Assembly (NCBI GenBank): GCA_036378435.1
Contig: DASUWK010000011.1
Coordinates: 1 to 28,227, forward strand
Direction of reading: 5' to 3'
Source: DASUWK01 sp036378435
Lineage (GTDB): Bacteria; Chloroflexota; Dormibacteria; Dormibacterales; Dormibacteraceae
DNA: 28,227 nt
The translations under genes were made by a program, and so were the position numbers. Under the pieces are notes generated by a model that did no database searches, was not told the DNA's origin, and was given only the letters and a program-made list of their open reading frames with translations. Positions 16,176 through 24,277 of this stretch are shown piece by piece (the stretch's first letter is position 1; every line of letters starts with the position of its first letter).

Positions 16176-17819
16176 CTAGCCGGCGGCTTCGGCTTCCGGC
16201 TCCGCGTAGGCCTCGCGCAGCACCTCGGCCACCTCGGGCCGCGAGAACTCGCCCGGCAGCTCGGCGCCGCTGCGCAGGAGCTCGCGCACCTTGGTGCCGC
16301 TCAGCGTCAGATGGTCGTCGGCGCCGTGCGGGCAGGTTCGAGTGGAAGCCATCGCTCCGCACTTCTGGCACCAGAAGGTGTGCTCGAAGCGCAGCAGCTC
16401 GATCCCAAGCTCACCCGGCCGGTAGCCGTCGAAGATCCGGTGCGCGGCGTAGGTGTCGTAGTAGTTCCCGACGCCGGCGTGGTCGCGGCCCACGATGAAA
16501 TGGGTGCAGCCGTAGTTGCGCCGCACGATGGCGTGGAAGACGGCCTCCTTGGGGCCGGCGTACCGCATCCAGGCGGGGTTGGTCGCCAGCAGCGTCCGCT
16601 CCGCGGGGTAGTAGCCCTCCAGCAGCGCCTCGTAGCAGCGCATCCGGATGTCGGCGGGGATGTCGTCGGCCTTGGTCTCGCCCACCAGCGGGTGAAGCAG
16701 CAGGCCGTCGACCATCTCCAGCGCAACCTTCTGGAGGTACTCGTGAGCGCGGTGAACGGGGTTGCGAGTCTGGAAGCCGACCATCGTGCGCCAGCCGCGC
16801 TCGTCGCGGATCGCGCGCACCTCGCGAGGCGTCAGGTCGAAGGCCGGGAAGTCGCTCGGCGGCTTGCCGAAGACGACGACGTCGCCGGCGACGGCCAGCC
16901 GGCCTTCGCTCTGCATGGCCCGGACTCCTGGATGCGCTTCGTCGGTGGTGCCGAAGACGGCGAGCGCCTCCTCGTCGGGCCGGGTCTCGAACACCTCGTG
17001 CACCTCGACCAGCCCCAGCGGGCGGCCGTCGCGCCACAGCGCCACGACGTCGCCCGCCGGCGCCTTGTCGACGCGCAGGGTCACGGGGATGGTGAACGGA
17101 GCGCTCGATGCGAGCCGGCCCTCGGCAAGGATGGCGTCGTAGTCGGCGCGGCCGGCAAAGCCGGTGAGCGGCGCCAGCGCGCCCACGCCGAGCATGTACA
17201 GGTCCGCCTCCGCCCGCGGGCCGACGTCGAGACGAGGCCCGCGGTCCGCCCGCGCCAGGTCGGCCTCGGTGCCGAAACGCTCGCGCGGCGCGCCCGCCGT
17301 GTAGCCCAGGGTGGCCAGCTTGGCCAGGATCTTGGCGACCGACTCCTCGACGGTCTCGCTCTCGCTGTCGACGACCACCTCGGGATTGACCGGCGCCTCG
17401 TAGGGGTCGCTCACGCCTGTGAAGTTGGGGATCTCGCCTGCGATCGCCTTTTGGTAGAGGCCTTTGACGTCGCGGCGCACCAGCTCCTCCAGCGAGCAGC
17501 GGACGTAGACCTCGACGAACCCAGGGGTCTTGGACCGGACCTCGTCACGGATCTCCTGGTACGGCGAGATCGCGGCGGTGATCACGGCCGCACCGTGCCG
17601 CGACAGCAGCCCGGCGACGTAGCCGATCCTCCGGATGTTGGTGTCGCGGTCCTCTTTCGAGAAGCCGAGGCCCTTGGACAGGTTGGTCCTGACCTCGTCG
17701 CCGTCGAGCACCTCGACACCGTGGCCGCCGGCCACGAGCTCGTCGCGGAGCCGGTTGGCGATTGTGCTCTTGCCCGCGCCCGAAAGGCCGGTGAGCCAGA
17801 CGACGAAGCCCTTGCTCAT
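16176..17819 (-). CDS. Fused APS kinase-ATP sulfurylase
   Basis: The 547-residue fusion has APS kinase (CysC) first and ATP sulfurylase (Sat) second, the order found in animal PAPS synthases. The kinase part (~1-178) shows the P-loop GLSGAGKST (11-19), LDGDEVRTNLSKGLGFSKED and PYEAPVNPEVVVD. The sulfurylase part (~195-547) shows the ATP motif QTRNPVHRAH (~345-355), GRDHAGVG (~440) and a zinc-site pattern CQKCGAMASTRTCPHG near 480, as in Thermus-type Sat. Together they turn sulfate and ATP into APS and then PAPS. ATG 17819 overlaps the cysH stop as ATGA; the longer open frame from 17885 lies inside cysH. Because the adjacent reductase looks APS-specific, the kinase domain may supply PAPS for sulfation. 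Confidence 0.94.
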   Translation of the reverse strand: MSKGFVVWLTGLSGAGKSTIANRLRDELVAGGHGVEVLDGDEVRTNLSKGLGFSKEDRDTNIRRIGYVAGLLSRHGAAVITAAISPYQEIRDEVRSKTPGFVEVYVRCSLEELVRRDVKGLYQKAIAGEIPNFTGVSDPYEAPVNPEVVVDSESETVEESVAKILAKLATLGYTAGAPRERFGTEADLARADRGPRLDVGPRAEADLYMLGVGALAPLTGFAGRADYDAILAEGRLASSAPFTIPVTLRVDKAPAGDVVALWRDGRPLGLVEVHEVFETRPDEEALAVFGTTDEAHPGVRAMQSEGRLAVAGDVVVFGKPPSDFPAFDLTPREVRAIRDERGWRTMVGFQTRNPVHRAHEYLQKVALEMVDGLLLHPLVGETKADDIPADIRMRCYEALLEGYYPAERTLLATNPAWMRYAGPKEAVFHAIVRRNYGCTHFIVGRDHAGVGNYYDTYAAHRIFDGYRPGELGIELLRFEHTFWCQKCGAMASTRTCPHGADDHLTLSGTKVRELLRSGAELPGEFSRPEVAEVLREAYAEPEAEAAG

Positions 17820-18523
17820 GCCGTGGCCTCCGAGGGACGCCAGTGGAGGCCGCATTCCTTCACGCCGTCGACCTCCCACCACCACCGTCCGGCGCGCTCG
17901 GCCTCACCCGGAGCGGTCGCGCGGGTGCAGGGCGCGCAGCCGATCGAGGTGTAGCCGAACGCGTACAGAGGATGCGCTGGGACATCGTGCTCGCGGATGT
18001 ACTCCCAGACCTGCTCCTTCGTCCACTCCACCAGCGGCGCGACCTTTGTGATTCCGCCGTGCTGAGGGTCCGAGGCCACCTGCTGCGTGGCCGCCCGCGT
18101 GCTCGACTGCTGCCGCCGCAAGCCCGTGATCCAGGCGTCGTAGCCGGACAGCACGCGCTCGAGCGGCCGCGACTTGCGGACGTCGCAGCACTTGAGGCGC
18201 AGGTCGACGGACTGGCGAAAGAGGTTGGTGCCGTGCTTCGCGGTCATGGCCTCGACCTCGGCGGCATCGGGCTGCACCACGCGCAGCCGGATGGGGTAGC
18301 GGGCGCGGAACTCCTCGATCAGCTCGTGCGTCTCCTCGGGCAGGCGGCCGGTGTCCAGGGTGATGACCTCCGGCCGCTCGATGATCTGGCAGGCCAGGTC
18401 GATGAGCACGCTCGACTCCGCCTGGAAGCTCGCCACCAGCGCGACCCGTTCGTGCTGCTCGTACACCCAACGCAGCGCCTCCTCCGCGCTCAACGGGTTT
18501 GCGGGCAGATCGCCTCCGGTCAT
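17816..18523 (-). CDS. cysH: Assimilatory APS (adenylylsulfate) reductase, Fe-S type CysH
   Basis: This 235-residue enzyme reduces activated sulfate to sulfite with thioredoxin. The nucleotide loop is SFQAESSVLID (32-42), followed by TLDTGRLPEETHELI. The four ligands of a [4Fe-4S] cluster are present as C112-C113 (LKCCDVRK) and C196-C199 (GCAPC), and the catalytic cysteine is C224 in KECGLHW. This pattern marks APS reductases, in contrast to the cluster-free PAPS reductase of E. coli; some cluster-containing members accept both. The ATG overlaps the sulfite reductase stop as ATGA, and its own stop overlaps the next start as ATGA, so the operon is tightly coupled. Confidence 0.95.
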   Translation of the reverse strand: MTGGDLPANPLSAEEALRWVYEQHERVALVASFQAESSVLIDLACQIIERPEVITLDTGRLPEETHELIEEFRARYPIRLRVVQPDAAEVEAMTAKHGTNLFRQSVDLRLKCCDVRKSRPLERVLSGYDAWITGLRRQQSSTRAATQQVASDPQHGGITKVAPLVEWTKEQVWEYIREHDVPAHPLYAFGYTSIGCAPCTRATAPGEAERAGRWWWEVDGVKECGLHWRPSEATA

Positions 18524-20241
18524 AACGAGGCCTCCACGGGCTGGACGCGTTGGGAGAGCTCGTCCACACCCACGCCGTCGACCCAGTCGCCGAAGGTGAC
18601 CCCGGGCCCGCGCTCTAGGGCGTACAAGGACAGCGGGCCGCGCAGGAGCTGGGGAATGTCCTCGATCGGGACGTTGCGCGCGTAGAGGCTGTTCAGGCGC
18701 GTGCCTTCCGGGTCACCGCCCAGGTAGACGTCGTATTTGCCGAGTGTAGTGCCCACAAATCCGACATCTCCAAGGTAGGGACGGGCGCAGCCGTTGGGAC
18801 AGCCGGTCATGCGCCAGCTGATCGGCTCATCCGCGAGGCCGATCTCGTCGACGAGGTCCGCCAGCTGGCGGATCAGCGTCGGCATGGCCCGCTCGGACTC
18901 GGCGACCGCGAGCCCGCAGGTCGGCCAGGCCGGGCACGCCATCGAGTTGCGGATCACGGAATGCACCTGCTCGCTGGGCGTGACGCCGTGCGCGGCGAGG
19001 ATCGCCCGCAAGCGCGGCTGCTGGGACTCCTCGAGGTTGGCGAGGATCACGTTCTGCTGCGCCGTGAGGCGGACCTGTGGGCGCAGCTCCTCAACGATCT
19101 TGGTGAGAGCGCTGCGCAGCCGGCAGCCATCGGAATCCTGGATTCTCCCGTTCTCGACGTACAGCCCATAGTAGAAGCTGCCGTCGCCCTGGTCATGCCA
19201 GCCGAGGTGGTCCAGAACCGGGTCGCGGCGCAGCGGCCGCGTCGGCTCCAGGCGGAATCCGGTCCTGGTCTCCACCTGCTCGCGGAACCAGTCGATGCCG
19301 TGGTCTCGCACCGTGTACTTGAGCCGCGCATGCCGGCGGTTCGTGCGATCGCCGTAATCGCGCTGGACCCCCACCACCGCTCGTGCCACGTCGACCACGC
19401 GGTCGGCGACGACGAAACCGAGAGGCAGCGCGACGGCGGGCCAGGTGTCGGGCTTGTTCGCCGTGCGGCCCAGCCCGCCGCCGACCAGCACGTCGAAGCC
19501 GGCCAGCCCGCCCTCATCGTCGCGCCGCGCGATCAGGGCGAGGTCGTTGGCATACACGTCGACGCAGTTGTCGCCCTCGAGGGCGACGGCCGTCTTGAAC
19601 TTCCGCGGCAGGTAGCGCTCGCCATACAGCTCGTCGACGGGCGGCTCGGGCTGGTTGGAGGCCGCCAGCTCGCCGTCGAGCCAGATCTCGTTGTAGGCCT
19701 GCGTGGTCGGCGTCAGCCCGTGCACGAGGTCGCGCAGGGCGCGCAGGACCTCGCCGCGGAAGCGGTCGCTGACCGGAGCGGGGCAGCACATGATGTTCCG
19801 TTCCTGGTCGCCGCAGCCTCCCAGCGTGGTGAGCAGCGTCTCGTTGATGGCGCGGATCGACGACTTGAGGTCGCCCTTCAGAACGCCGTGCAGCTGGAAG
19901 TCCTGGCGGGTGGTAACCCGCAGAGTCCCGTTTCCCCACTCGCCGGCGACCCGGTCGTGCGCCAGGTAGGCGTCGGCGGACACGATGCCGCCCGGGATCC
20001 GGGTGCGGATCATCATCTGGTAGTGCTTGTCGAGGCCCAGCTTGCGGGCCTCCTTGCGCAGGTCCCGATCGTCCTGCTGGTAGACGCCGTGGAACTTGAG
20101 GACCTGGACGGTGTCCTCGGTGAAGAGCTTGGTGTCCTCCTTCAGCTCCGTGGACAGCTCGCCCCGCAGCTGGTTGCTGTGCGCCTTGATCGCCTCGACC
20201 TTGGACATGCCCTCGAGATCGAAAGGAGGATTCGGAACCAT
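18520..20241 (-). CDS. Ferredoxin-dependent sulfite (or nitrite) reductase
   Basis: This 573-residue protein is a siroheme and [4Fe-4S] reductase of the NirA/SirA family. It contains two copies of the ferredoxin-like/siroheme half-domain pair. The cluster and siroheme cysteines are in SMACPAWPTCGLAVAESE (~430-447) and MTGCPNGCARP (~477-487). The N-terminal signature KFHGVYQQDDRD and the later CGDQERNIMCCPAP are typical. Position in a sulfate assimilation operon, behind a cysteine leader and ahead of siroheme synthase, argues that it is a sulfite reductase (SirA-like). ATG 20241 is given; ATG 20208 (MSKVEAIKAHSNQLRGEL) has a GAGG just upstream and fits the family N-terminus as well. Confidence 0.92.
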   Translation of the reverse strand: MVPNPPFDLEGMSKVEAIKAHSNQLRGELSTELKEDTKLFTEDTVQVLKFHGVYQQDDRDLRKEARKLGLDKHYQMMIRTRIPGGIVSADAYLAHDRVAGEWGNGTLRVTTRQDFQLHGVLKGDLKSSIRAINETLLTTLGGCGDQERNIMCCPAPVSDRFRGEVLRALRDLVHGLTPTTQAYNEIWLDGELAASNQPEPPVDELYGERYLPRKFKTAVALEGDNCVDVYANDLALIARRDDEGGLAGFDVLVGGGLGRTANKPDTWPAVALPLGFVVADRVVDVARAVVGVQRDYGDRTNRRHARLKYTVRDHGIDWFREQVETRTGFRLEPTRPLRRDPVLDHLGWHDQGDGSFYYGLYVENGRIQDSDGCRLRSALTKIVEELRPQVRLTAQQNVILANLEESQQPRLRAILAAHGVTPSEQVHSVIRNSMACPAWPTCGLAVAESERAMPTLIRQLADLVDEIGLADEPISWRMTGCPNGCARPYLGDVGFVGTTLGKYDVYLGGDPEGTRLNSLYARNVPIEDIPQLLRGPLSLYALERGPGVTFGDWVDGVGVDELSQRVQPVEASL

Positions 20242-20323
20242 CGATTTGAAACCTGCTGCTCTGTCCTTGGCCGGGACGGGCCCGCGGCGGCGGCCTGGAC
20301 TTAAAAACCGCCGGGGACTCGGG

Positions 20324-20344
20324 GTCGCCTGTGCTTTAGGCGAC
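20324..20344 (-). promoter_or_regulatory. Hairpin overlapping the cysL stop codon (candidate attenuator element)
   Basis: On the minus strand GTCGCCT (20344-20338) and AGGCGAC (20330-20324) form a perfect 7-bp stem with a 7-base loop. The 5' arm starts in the last base of the leader peptide stop codon. A ribosome at the Cys codons or stop would keep the stem open. A TTTTT tract follows at 20307-20303 but has no strong hairpin directly before it, so it is unclear whether control is by termination or by translation. Confidence 0.5.
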
Positions 20345-20430
20345 TAGCGACAGAGGCAGGTCGCGTTGCGCGCGTAGTCAACAGCCCTGCGGCGAGTCAG
20401 CAGAAAAGACTCCAGGTAGGGGGCGCGCAT
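20344..20430 (-). CDS. cysL: CysL-type cysteine leader peptide, 28 residues
   Basis: A short frame starts at ATG 20430 and ends in TAG. It encodes 28 residues beginning MRAPYLESFLL and ending TRRRAVDYARNATCLCR. The C-terminal pattern RRRAVD, spacer, CLCR and stop is that of the cysteine-responsive leader peptides found upstream of sulfate assimilation genes in Actinomycetota. It sits 102 bp before the sulfite reductase gene, at the head of the operon. Two Cys codons (TGC at 20358-20356 and TGT at 20352-20350) lie just before the stop; scarcity of charged tRNA-Cys should stall ribosomes there and increase expression downstream. The leader is probably leaderless: TAGTCT lies nine bases before ATG. 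The function is inferred from the motif and position, which agree well. Confidence 0.85.
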   Translation of the reverse strand: MRAPYLESFLLTRRRAVDYARNATCLCR

Positions 20431-20439
20431 GAGCCTTAG

Positions 20440-20468
20440 AGACTACCAACTGTGGGTCGAGGCATCAA
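20440..20468 (-). promoter_or_regulatory. Promoter of the cysL-sulfate assimilation operon
   Basis: On the minus strand TTGATG (20468-20463) and TAGTCT (20445-20440) are separated by 17 bases. The start point would fall at or just before the cysL ATG. The -10 box is in the 43-bp gap after the sugar dehydrogenase gene; the -35 box is there too, just past that gene's origin-side limit at 20474. Confidence 0.6.
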
Positions 20469-20473
20469 ATTCC

Positions 20474-21622
20474 CTACTTGGGGCAGAGTTTCAGGACCTG
20501 GTCGTCGGCTGCGCCGGGCGAGCCGCGGCCGTCACGGTTGCTGGTGAGCGCATAGAGGCAGCCGTCTGGGCCCGCCACCGCCTCTCTCATGCGGCCGTAG
20601 CCGCTGAGCACGATGGACTGTGAGGTCACGTTCGCCGGGTTGGCGGGGTCGATGACCAGGCGGCGCAGGGCCCGTCCGAACAGCTCGGCCACGATCAGCA
20701 CCGCCTGCTCGCCGGGGCGGGCGAAGAACGTGATCCCGCTGGGCGCCCAGGTGGTGTCGCCCGTCTCCACGATCGGCGGCGTCCGCTGCTGCGGCGGCGA
20801 TCCGCCGTAGCCGGTGCGGACGCTCCCGGCCCACCAGGGCCAGCCGTAGAAGCCTCCAGGCTGGATCAGATACAGCGAGTCGTGGTGATAGAGGCCGAGG
20901 TCGCCGCTCGGCCCGTTGTTGCTTGCGTAGAGACGGCCGGCCGCATCGAAGGCGATGCCTTCGGGGTTCCGCAAGCCCCAGGCGACGACGTGCTCGCCGC
21001 CGCCGTCGAGCCCGAGGGCGAGGATCTTGCCGTTCAGCCCCGTCGGCGAGGCCGCCCGCGAGGCGTTGAAGGTTTCGCCCGTGGTCGCATAAAGCAGCCC
21101 GTCCGGCCCGATCTTCAACCGGCCGCCGTCGTGATAGCAGGACCCCGCGGGGATGCCGTCCAGGAGCACCTTCTCGGACACCAGCTGGTCGCCCTGGATC
21201 GTGAAGCGCGCGATCCGGTTCAGGTTCCCGGATCCGCTCGCATATGTATAGAAGAGGTAGGCGTAGGGCTCCTTGAGCGCGATCCCGAGCAGGCCGCCTT
21301 CACAGCCCGGCTGCTGAGCCACGCTCAGCATCAGCGCAGGGGTCGGCAGCAGGTGACCGGCGCGGATGATGCGGACGCGGCCCGCCCGCTCGGTGAACCA
21401 GATGTCACCGTTCGCGGCGAAGGCCAGCGCCCAGGGGACGGTCAGCCCGGTCGCCAGCGGCGTGACGTTGAAGGACAGCGGGCCTGGCGCCGCCAGGGCT
21501 GAGGGGCTGGGCCTGGCCGCCGGAGAAACCGCGGCCGAGGGTGACGCCCCATGCCTGGCGGTGGGGTGACTCGACGAGCAGGCCACCAGCGCCAGCAGAG
21601 CGAACGCGGCGAGCCGCCTCAC
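20474..21622 (-). CDS. PQQ-type glucose/sorbosone dehydrogenase-like lipoprotein
   Basis: This 382-residue extracytoplasmic protein has a six-bladed beta-propeller fold related to soluble quinoprotein glucose dehydrogenase, and probably oxidises sugars with PQQ. It has a lipoprotein signal: MRRLAAFALLALVAC with a lipobox LVAC, followed by a low-complexity Ser/Pro/Ala linker. Catalytic-region marks are CYHDGGRLKIGPDGLLYATT (with the conserved His), GLRNPEGIAFD, GFYGWPWW and AGPDGCLYALTSNRDGRGSP. I chose GTG 21622 because a TACCTT -10 box lies seven bases before it; TTG 21631 in the same frame would overlap that box. It diverges from the MFS gene with 17 bp between starts. Confidence 0.9.
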   Translation of the reverse strand: MRRLAAFALLALVACSSSHPTARHGASPSAAVSPAARPSPSALAAPGPLSFNVTPLATGLTVPWALAFAANGDIWFTERAGRVRIIRAGHLLPTPALMLSVAQQPGCEGGLLGIALKEPYAYLFYTYASGSGNLNRIARFTIQGDQLVSEKVLLDGIPAGSCYHDGGRLKIGPDGLLYATTGETFNASRAASPTGLNGKILALGLDGGGEHVVAWGLRNPEGIAFDAAGRLYASNNGPSGDLGLYHHDSLYLIQPGGFYGWPWWAGSVRTGYGGSPPQQRTPPIVETGDTTWAPSGITFFARPGEQAVLIVAELFGRALRRLVIDPANPANVTSQSIVLSGYGRMREAVAGPDGCLYALTSNRDGRGSPGAADDQVLKLCPK

Positions 21623-21629
21623 ACAATTC

Positions 21630-21635
21630 AAGGTA
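21630..21635 (-). promoter_or_regulatory. Putative -10 box of the sugar dehydrogenase gene
   Basis: TACCTT on the minus strand ends seven bases before GTG 21622, giving a leaderless mRNA. It decides between GTG 21622 and TTG 21631 as the start. Confidence 0.45.
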
Positions 21636-21639
21636 GCCC

Positions 21640-22869
21640 TTGCGCCGCACCTTCTCCTCGCTCGCGATCTACAACTACCGGCTCTTCTTCATCTCCCAGC
21701 TGGTCTCGGTGACTGGCACCTGGATGCAGTCGGTTGCGCAGATGTGGCTCGTGCTCCACCTGACGGGCAGCGGGGTCGCCCTCGGGGTGACGGCCGCGCT
21801 CCAGTTCCTCCCGATCCTGCTTTTCGGGACTTTCGGAGGCCTGCTGGCGGACCGGCTCGACAAGCGGCTGACGCTGATCGCCACGCAGACGGCCGCGTCG
21901 GTGCCCGCCCTGGTCCTCGGCGCGGCGACGGTCAGCGGGCATGTCCAGCTCTGGCTGGTGTATGCGATGGCCGTGCTGATCGGCTGCGTCAACGCGCTCG
22001 ACAACCCGACGCGGCAATCGTTCGTCAGCGAGATGGTCGGCCGGGCCCGCGTCGGCAACGCCGTGAGCCTCAACAGCGGCACGTTCACGATGGCCCGCGT
22101 CATCGGCCCCGCGGTCGCAGGGCTCCTGATCGGCGCCGTCGGCACCGGCTGGTGCTTTCTCGCCAACGGCTTCTCGTACTACCCGGTAGTGGGCGCGCTG
22201 CTGCTGATGCGGCCGGACGAGCTGCATCGCAGCCCGCCTGTTGCGAAGGAGCCCGGGCAGATCAAGGCAGGCCTGCGCTACGCGTGGCGCCGCCCGCAGC
22301 TGCGCCTGCCGCTGCTGCTCATGCTCGTCGTCGGCACCCTCGCCTTCAACTTCTCGGTGCTGCTGCCGCTGCTCGTGCAGTTCGTCTACCACTCGGGCGC
22401 GAGCACGTACGGCGTCTTGCTGTCGCTGATGGGGGTCGGGTCGGTCGTCGGGGCGCTGCTGGTGGCCAGCCGGGCTGGTCCCACGTACACGTGGCTCACG
22501 GCCGCCGCAATGGCCTTCGGCGCCCTGCTCCTGGTGGTGGCGTTCATGCCCACCCTGGGCCTGGAGTTCGTCGGCATGGTCCCGCTGGGCGTGGCGATGG
22601 TCGCCTTCCAGGCGACGTCGAACTCGCTGCTGCAGATGAGCTCTTCGCAGGCCTATCGAGGCCGCGTGATGGCGCTCTACGTGACCGTCTTTCTCGGCAC
22701 CACGCCCGTCGGCGGACCGATCATCGGCTGGGTCGCGCAGACCTTCGGCGCGCGGACGGGCCTGGCGGTCGGCGGGGTCGCGACGCTCCTGGCCGGCGCC
22801 GTCGCCTACCTGGTCGTGCGGCGGCGAAACCTGGAGATCGCGGCTCCCGACGAAGAGCTCAGCGGCTGA
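21640..22869 (+). CDS. MFS exporter, MFS_3/EntS-like
   Basis: This 409-residue membrane protein has about 12 helices and belongs to the DHA3/EntS-like group of the major facilitator superfamily. It shows the N-terminal SLAIYNYRLFFISQLVSVTG, motif A in the loop between helices 2 and 3 (FGGLLADRLDKRLTLI), and NALDNPTRQSFVSEMVG, which is characteristic of this group. Such proteins export siderophores, macrolides or other drugs. The TTG start at 21640 follows AAGG at a six-base distance. The substrate cannot be read from the sequence. Its 3' end overlaps the convergent FMN oxidase gene by 11 bp. Confidence 0.92.
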   Translation: MRRTFSSLAIYNYRLFFISQLVSVTGTWMQSVAQMWLVLHLTGSGVALGVTAALQFLPILLFGTFGGLLADRLDKRLTLIATQTAASVPALVLGAATVSGHVQLWLVYAMAVLIGCVNALDNPTRQSFVSEMVGRARVGNAVSLNSGTFTMARVIGPAVAGLLIGAVGTGWCFLANGFSYYPVVGALLLMRPDELHRSPPVAKEPGQIKAGLRYAWRRPQLRLPLLLMLVVGTLAFNFSVLLPLLVQFVYHSGASTYGVLLSLMGVGSVVGALLVASRAGPTYTWLTAAAMAFGALLLVVAFMPTLGLEFVGMVPLGVAMVAFQATSNSLLQMSSSQAYRGRVMALYVTVFLGTTPVGGPIIGWVAQTFGARTGLAVGGVATLLAGAVAYLVVRRRNLEIAAPDEELSG

Positions 22870-24019
22870 GGAGGTCGGGCCCGAGCTCGGCCGGCCCCGT
22901 CACCCCGATCAGCCCCATCGTGAGGTCGAACTCCGCGAGCAGGCAGCGCAGGACGTGCTCGACGCCGGCCTGCCCCGCGAGCGCGAGGCCCCACATCCAC
23001 GGCCGTCCGATCAGGACCGCGCGCGCTCCGAGTGCCAGCGCCTTCACGATGTCGGCGCCGGTCCTGATGCCGCTGTCGAAAAGCACCGGGAAGCCTGGCG
23101 GCACCGCCTGAATGACGCGCGGGAGCGCGTCCAATGACGCGACGGCGCCGTCGACCTGTCTGCCGCCGTGATTGGAGACGATCACGCCGTCCATCCGCGC
23201 CTCGACCGCGTGCCGTGCGTCATCCGGGTGGAGGATGCCCTTCAGCAGGATCGGCAGGCGCGTCTGCGCGCGGAGCCAAGCCAGGTCTTCCCAGCGCAGG
23301 CCGGGATCCGAGAACAGCGACACCCAGTGCAGGGCGGCCGCCGCGGGATCGTCCTCCGGCGCCGACTCCAGGCCGCCCCGGAACACGGGGTCGCTCCAAT
23401 AGACGGCGACGCCCTCGCCGCGGATGAAGGGAAGGAAGGCGAGCGTCAGGTCGCGCGGCCGCCAAGCGAGGTGATGGGTGTCGAGGGTGACCACGATCGC
23501 CTCGAAGCCGGCGTTCTCGGCTCGGGCGACGAAGCTGGTGGCGAGCTCGCGGTCCCGCGGCCAGTAGAGCTGGTACCAGCGCGGACCGCCGCCCGAGGCT
23601 TCGGCGACCTGCTCGATCGAGTGCGAGGACGCCGTGCTCAGGACGTAGCCCAGCCCCAGCGCGGCTGCGGCCCTCGCCGACGCGAGCTCGCCTTCTTGAT
23701 GGGCGAGGGTCTGGACCCCGATGGGCGCCAGCAGTGCCGGCGCGGGCACCATGCGCCCGAACAGCTCGATGGAGTGATCGCGCTCGGCGACCCCCTTCAG
23801 CATTCGCGGCAGGAGGCGGTGCCGCCGGAAGGCCTCGAGGTTCTCCCGCAGCGTGTCTTCGGACCCCGCCGCGCCGGCTATGTATCCGTAGGCCTCCGGT
23901 CGGAGCTTGCCGCGCGCCGCGGCTTCCAGCTCGGGGTAGGTGAGCGGGAGATCCGGCCGGACGTCGCCCAGGCCGGCCAGGTAGATCGAGTTCTGGAAGT
24001 TGGCGAAGTGTTCGGCCAC
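22859..24019 (-). CDS. FMN-dependent alpha-hydroxy acid oxidase/dehydrogenase
   Basis: This 386-residue TIM-barrel flavoenzyme oxidises an L-2-hydroxy acid such as lactate to the keto acid. The N-terminal region ELEAAARGKLRPEAYGYIAG AAGSED is typical of the family, as are APIGVQTLAHQEGELASARA and STASSHSIEQVA. The catalytic His lies in VSNHGGRQVDGAVASLDALP (~276-295), followed by the FMN-phosphate segment FDSGIRTGADIVKALALGAR and GRPWMWGLA. It most resembles lactate 2-monooxygenase-like members. ATG 24019 is four bases after the DUF2277 stop, so the two form an operon. The acceptor (oxygen or another carrier) is not determined. Confidence 0.92.
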   Translation of the reverse strand: MAEHFANFQNSIYLAGLGDVRPDLPLTYPELEAAARGKLRPEAYGYIAGAAGSEDTLRENLEAFRRHRLLPRMLKGVAERDHSIELFGRMVPAPALLAPIGVQTLAHQEGELASARAAAALGLGYVLSTASSHSIEQVAEASGGGPRWYQLYWPRDRELATSFVARAENAGFEAIVVTLDTHHLAWRPRDLTLAFLPFIRGEGVAVYWSDPVFRGGLESAPEDDPAAAALHWVSLFSDPGLRWEDLAWLRAQTRLPILLKGILHPDDARHAVEARMDGVIVSNHGGRQVDGAVASLDALPRVIQAVPPGFPVLFDSGIRTGADIVKALALGARAVLIGRPWMWGLALAGQAGVEHVLRCLLAEFDLTMGLIGVTGPAELGPDLLSR

Positions 24020-24023
24020 GGGC

Positions 24024-24233
24024 TCAGGCGGTGAGCGTCAGCGTGACCTGGTCGAGCAGGCGCCGGGTGGCCTCGGCCACGTCGGCGACGGCCCTGTCGA
24101 AGGCCTCGCGATGCCGCTCGGTGGGCTTGCCGAAGCCGCTGACCTTGCGGACGTACTGCCTCGCCGCCTCGTGGATCGCGTCGTCGTCGGAGCGGGTGGC
24201 TCCCTCGCGGAGCCGGTGGATGCTGCGGCACAT
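24024..24233 (-). CDS. DUF2277 family small protein
   Basis: This 69-residue protein matches the DUF2277 family: it starts MCRSIHRLREGAT, has QYVRKVSGFGKPTERHREAF in the middle, and ends with TRRLLDQVTLTLTA. Function is unknown. ATG 24233 fits the conserved MCR start, and a TAAATT box lies seven bases upstream, so it should be leaderless. An open frame extends to 24401, but the extra residues are not family-like and overlap the small RNA promoter region. It heads an operon with the FMN-dependent hydroxy acid oxidase, four bases apart. Confidence 0.88.
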   Translation of the reverse strand: MCRSIHRLREGATRSDDDAIHEAARQYVRKVSGFGKPTERHREAFDRAVADVAEATRRLLDQVTLTLTA

Positions 24234-24240
24234 GCCGGTG

Positions 24241-24246
24241 AATTTA
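24241..24246 (-). promoter_or_regulatory. Putative -10 box of the DUF2277-FMN oxidase operon
   Basis: TAAATT on the minus strand lies seven bases before ATG 24233, giving a leaderless mRNA. It is an A/T island in very GC-rich sequence. Confidence 0.55.
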
Positions 24247-24277
24247 GCGGACCCCGCGGGTCGGCTGATCTCAGAGC

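Noticed and set aside
20242..20310. An intrinsic terminator at the TTTTT tract upstream of the sulfite reductase.
   Set aside because: The bases directly before the T tract form no strong hairpin; only a weak pairing between TCGCC and GGCGG is possible, so it is not listed as a terminator.
20429..20623. A plus-strand frame starting MSLRDYQLWVEAS opposite the cysL promoter.
   Set aside because: It is antisense to the sugar dehydrogenase gene and the cysL start region, has no known domain and no good ribosome binding site.
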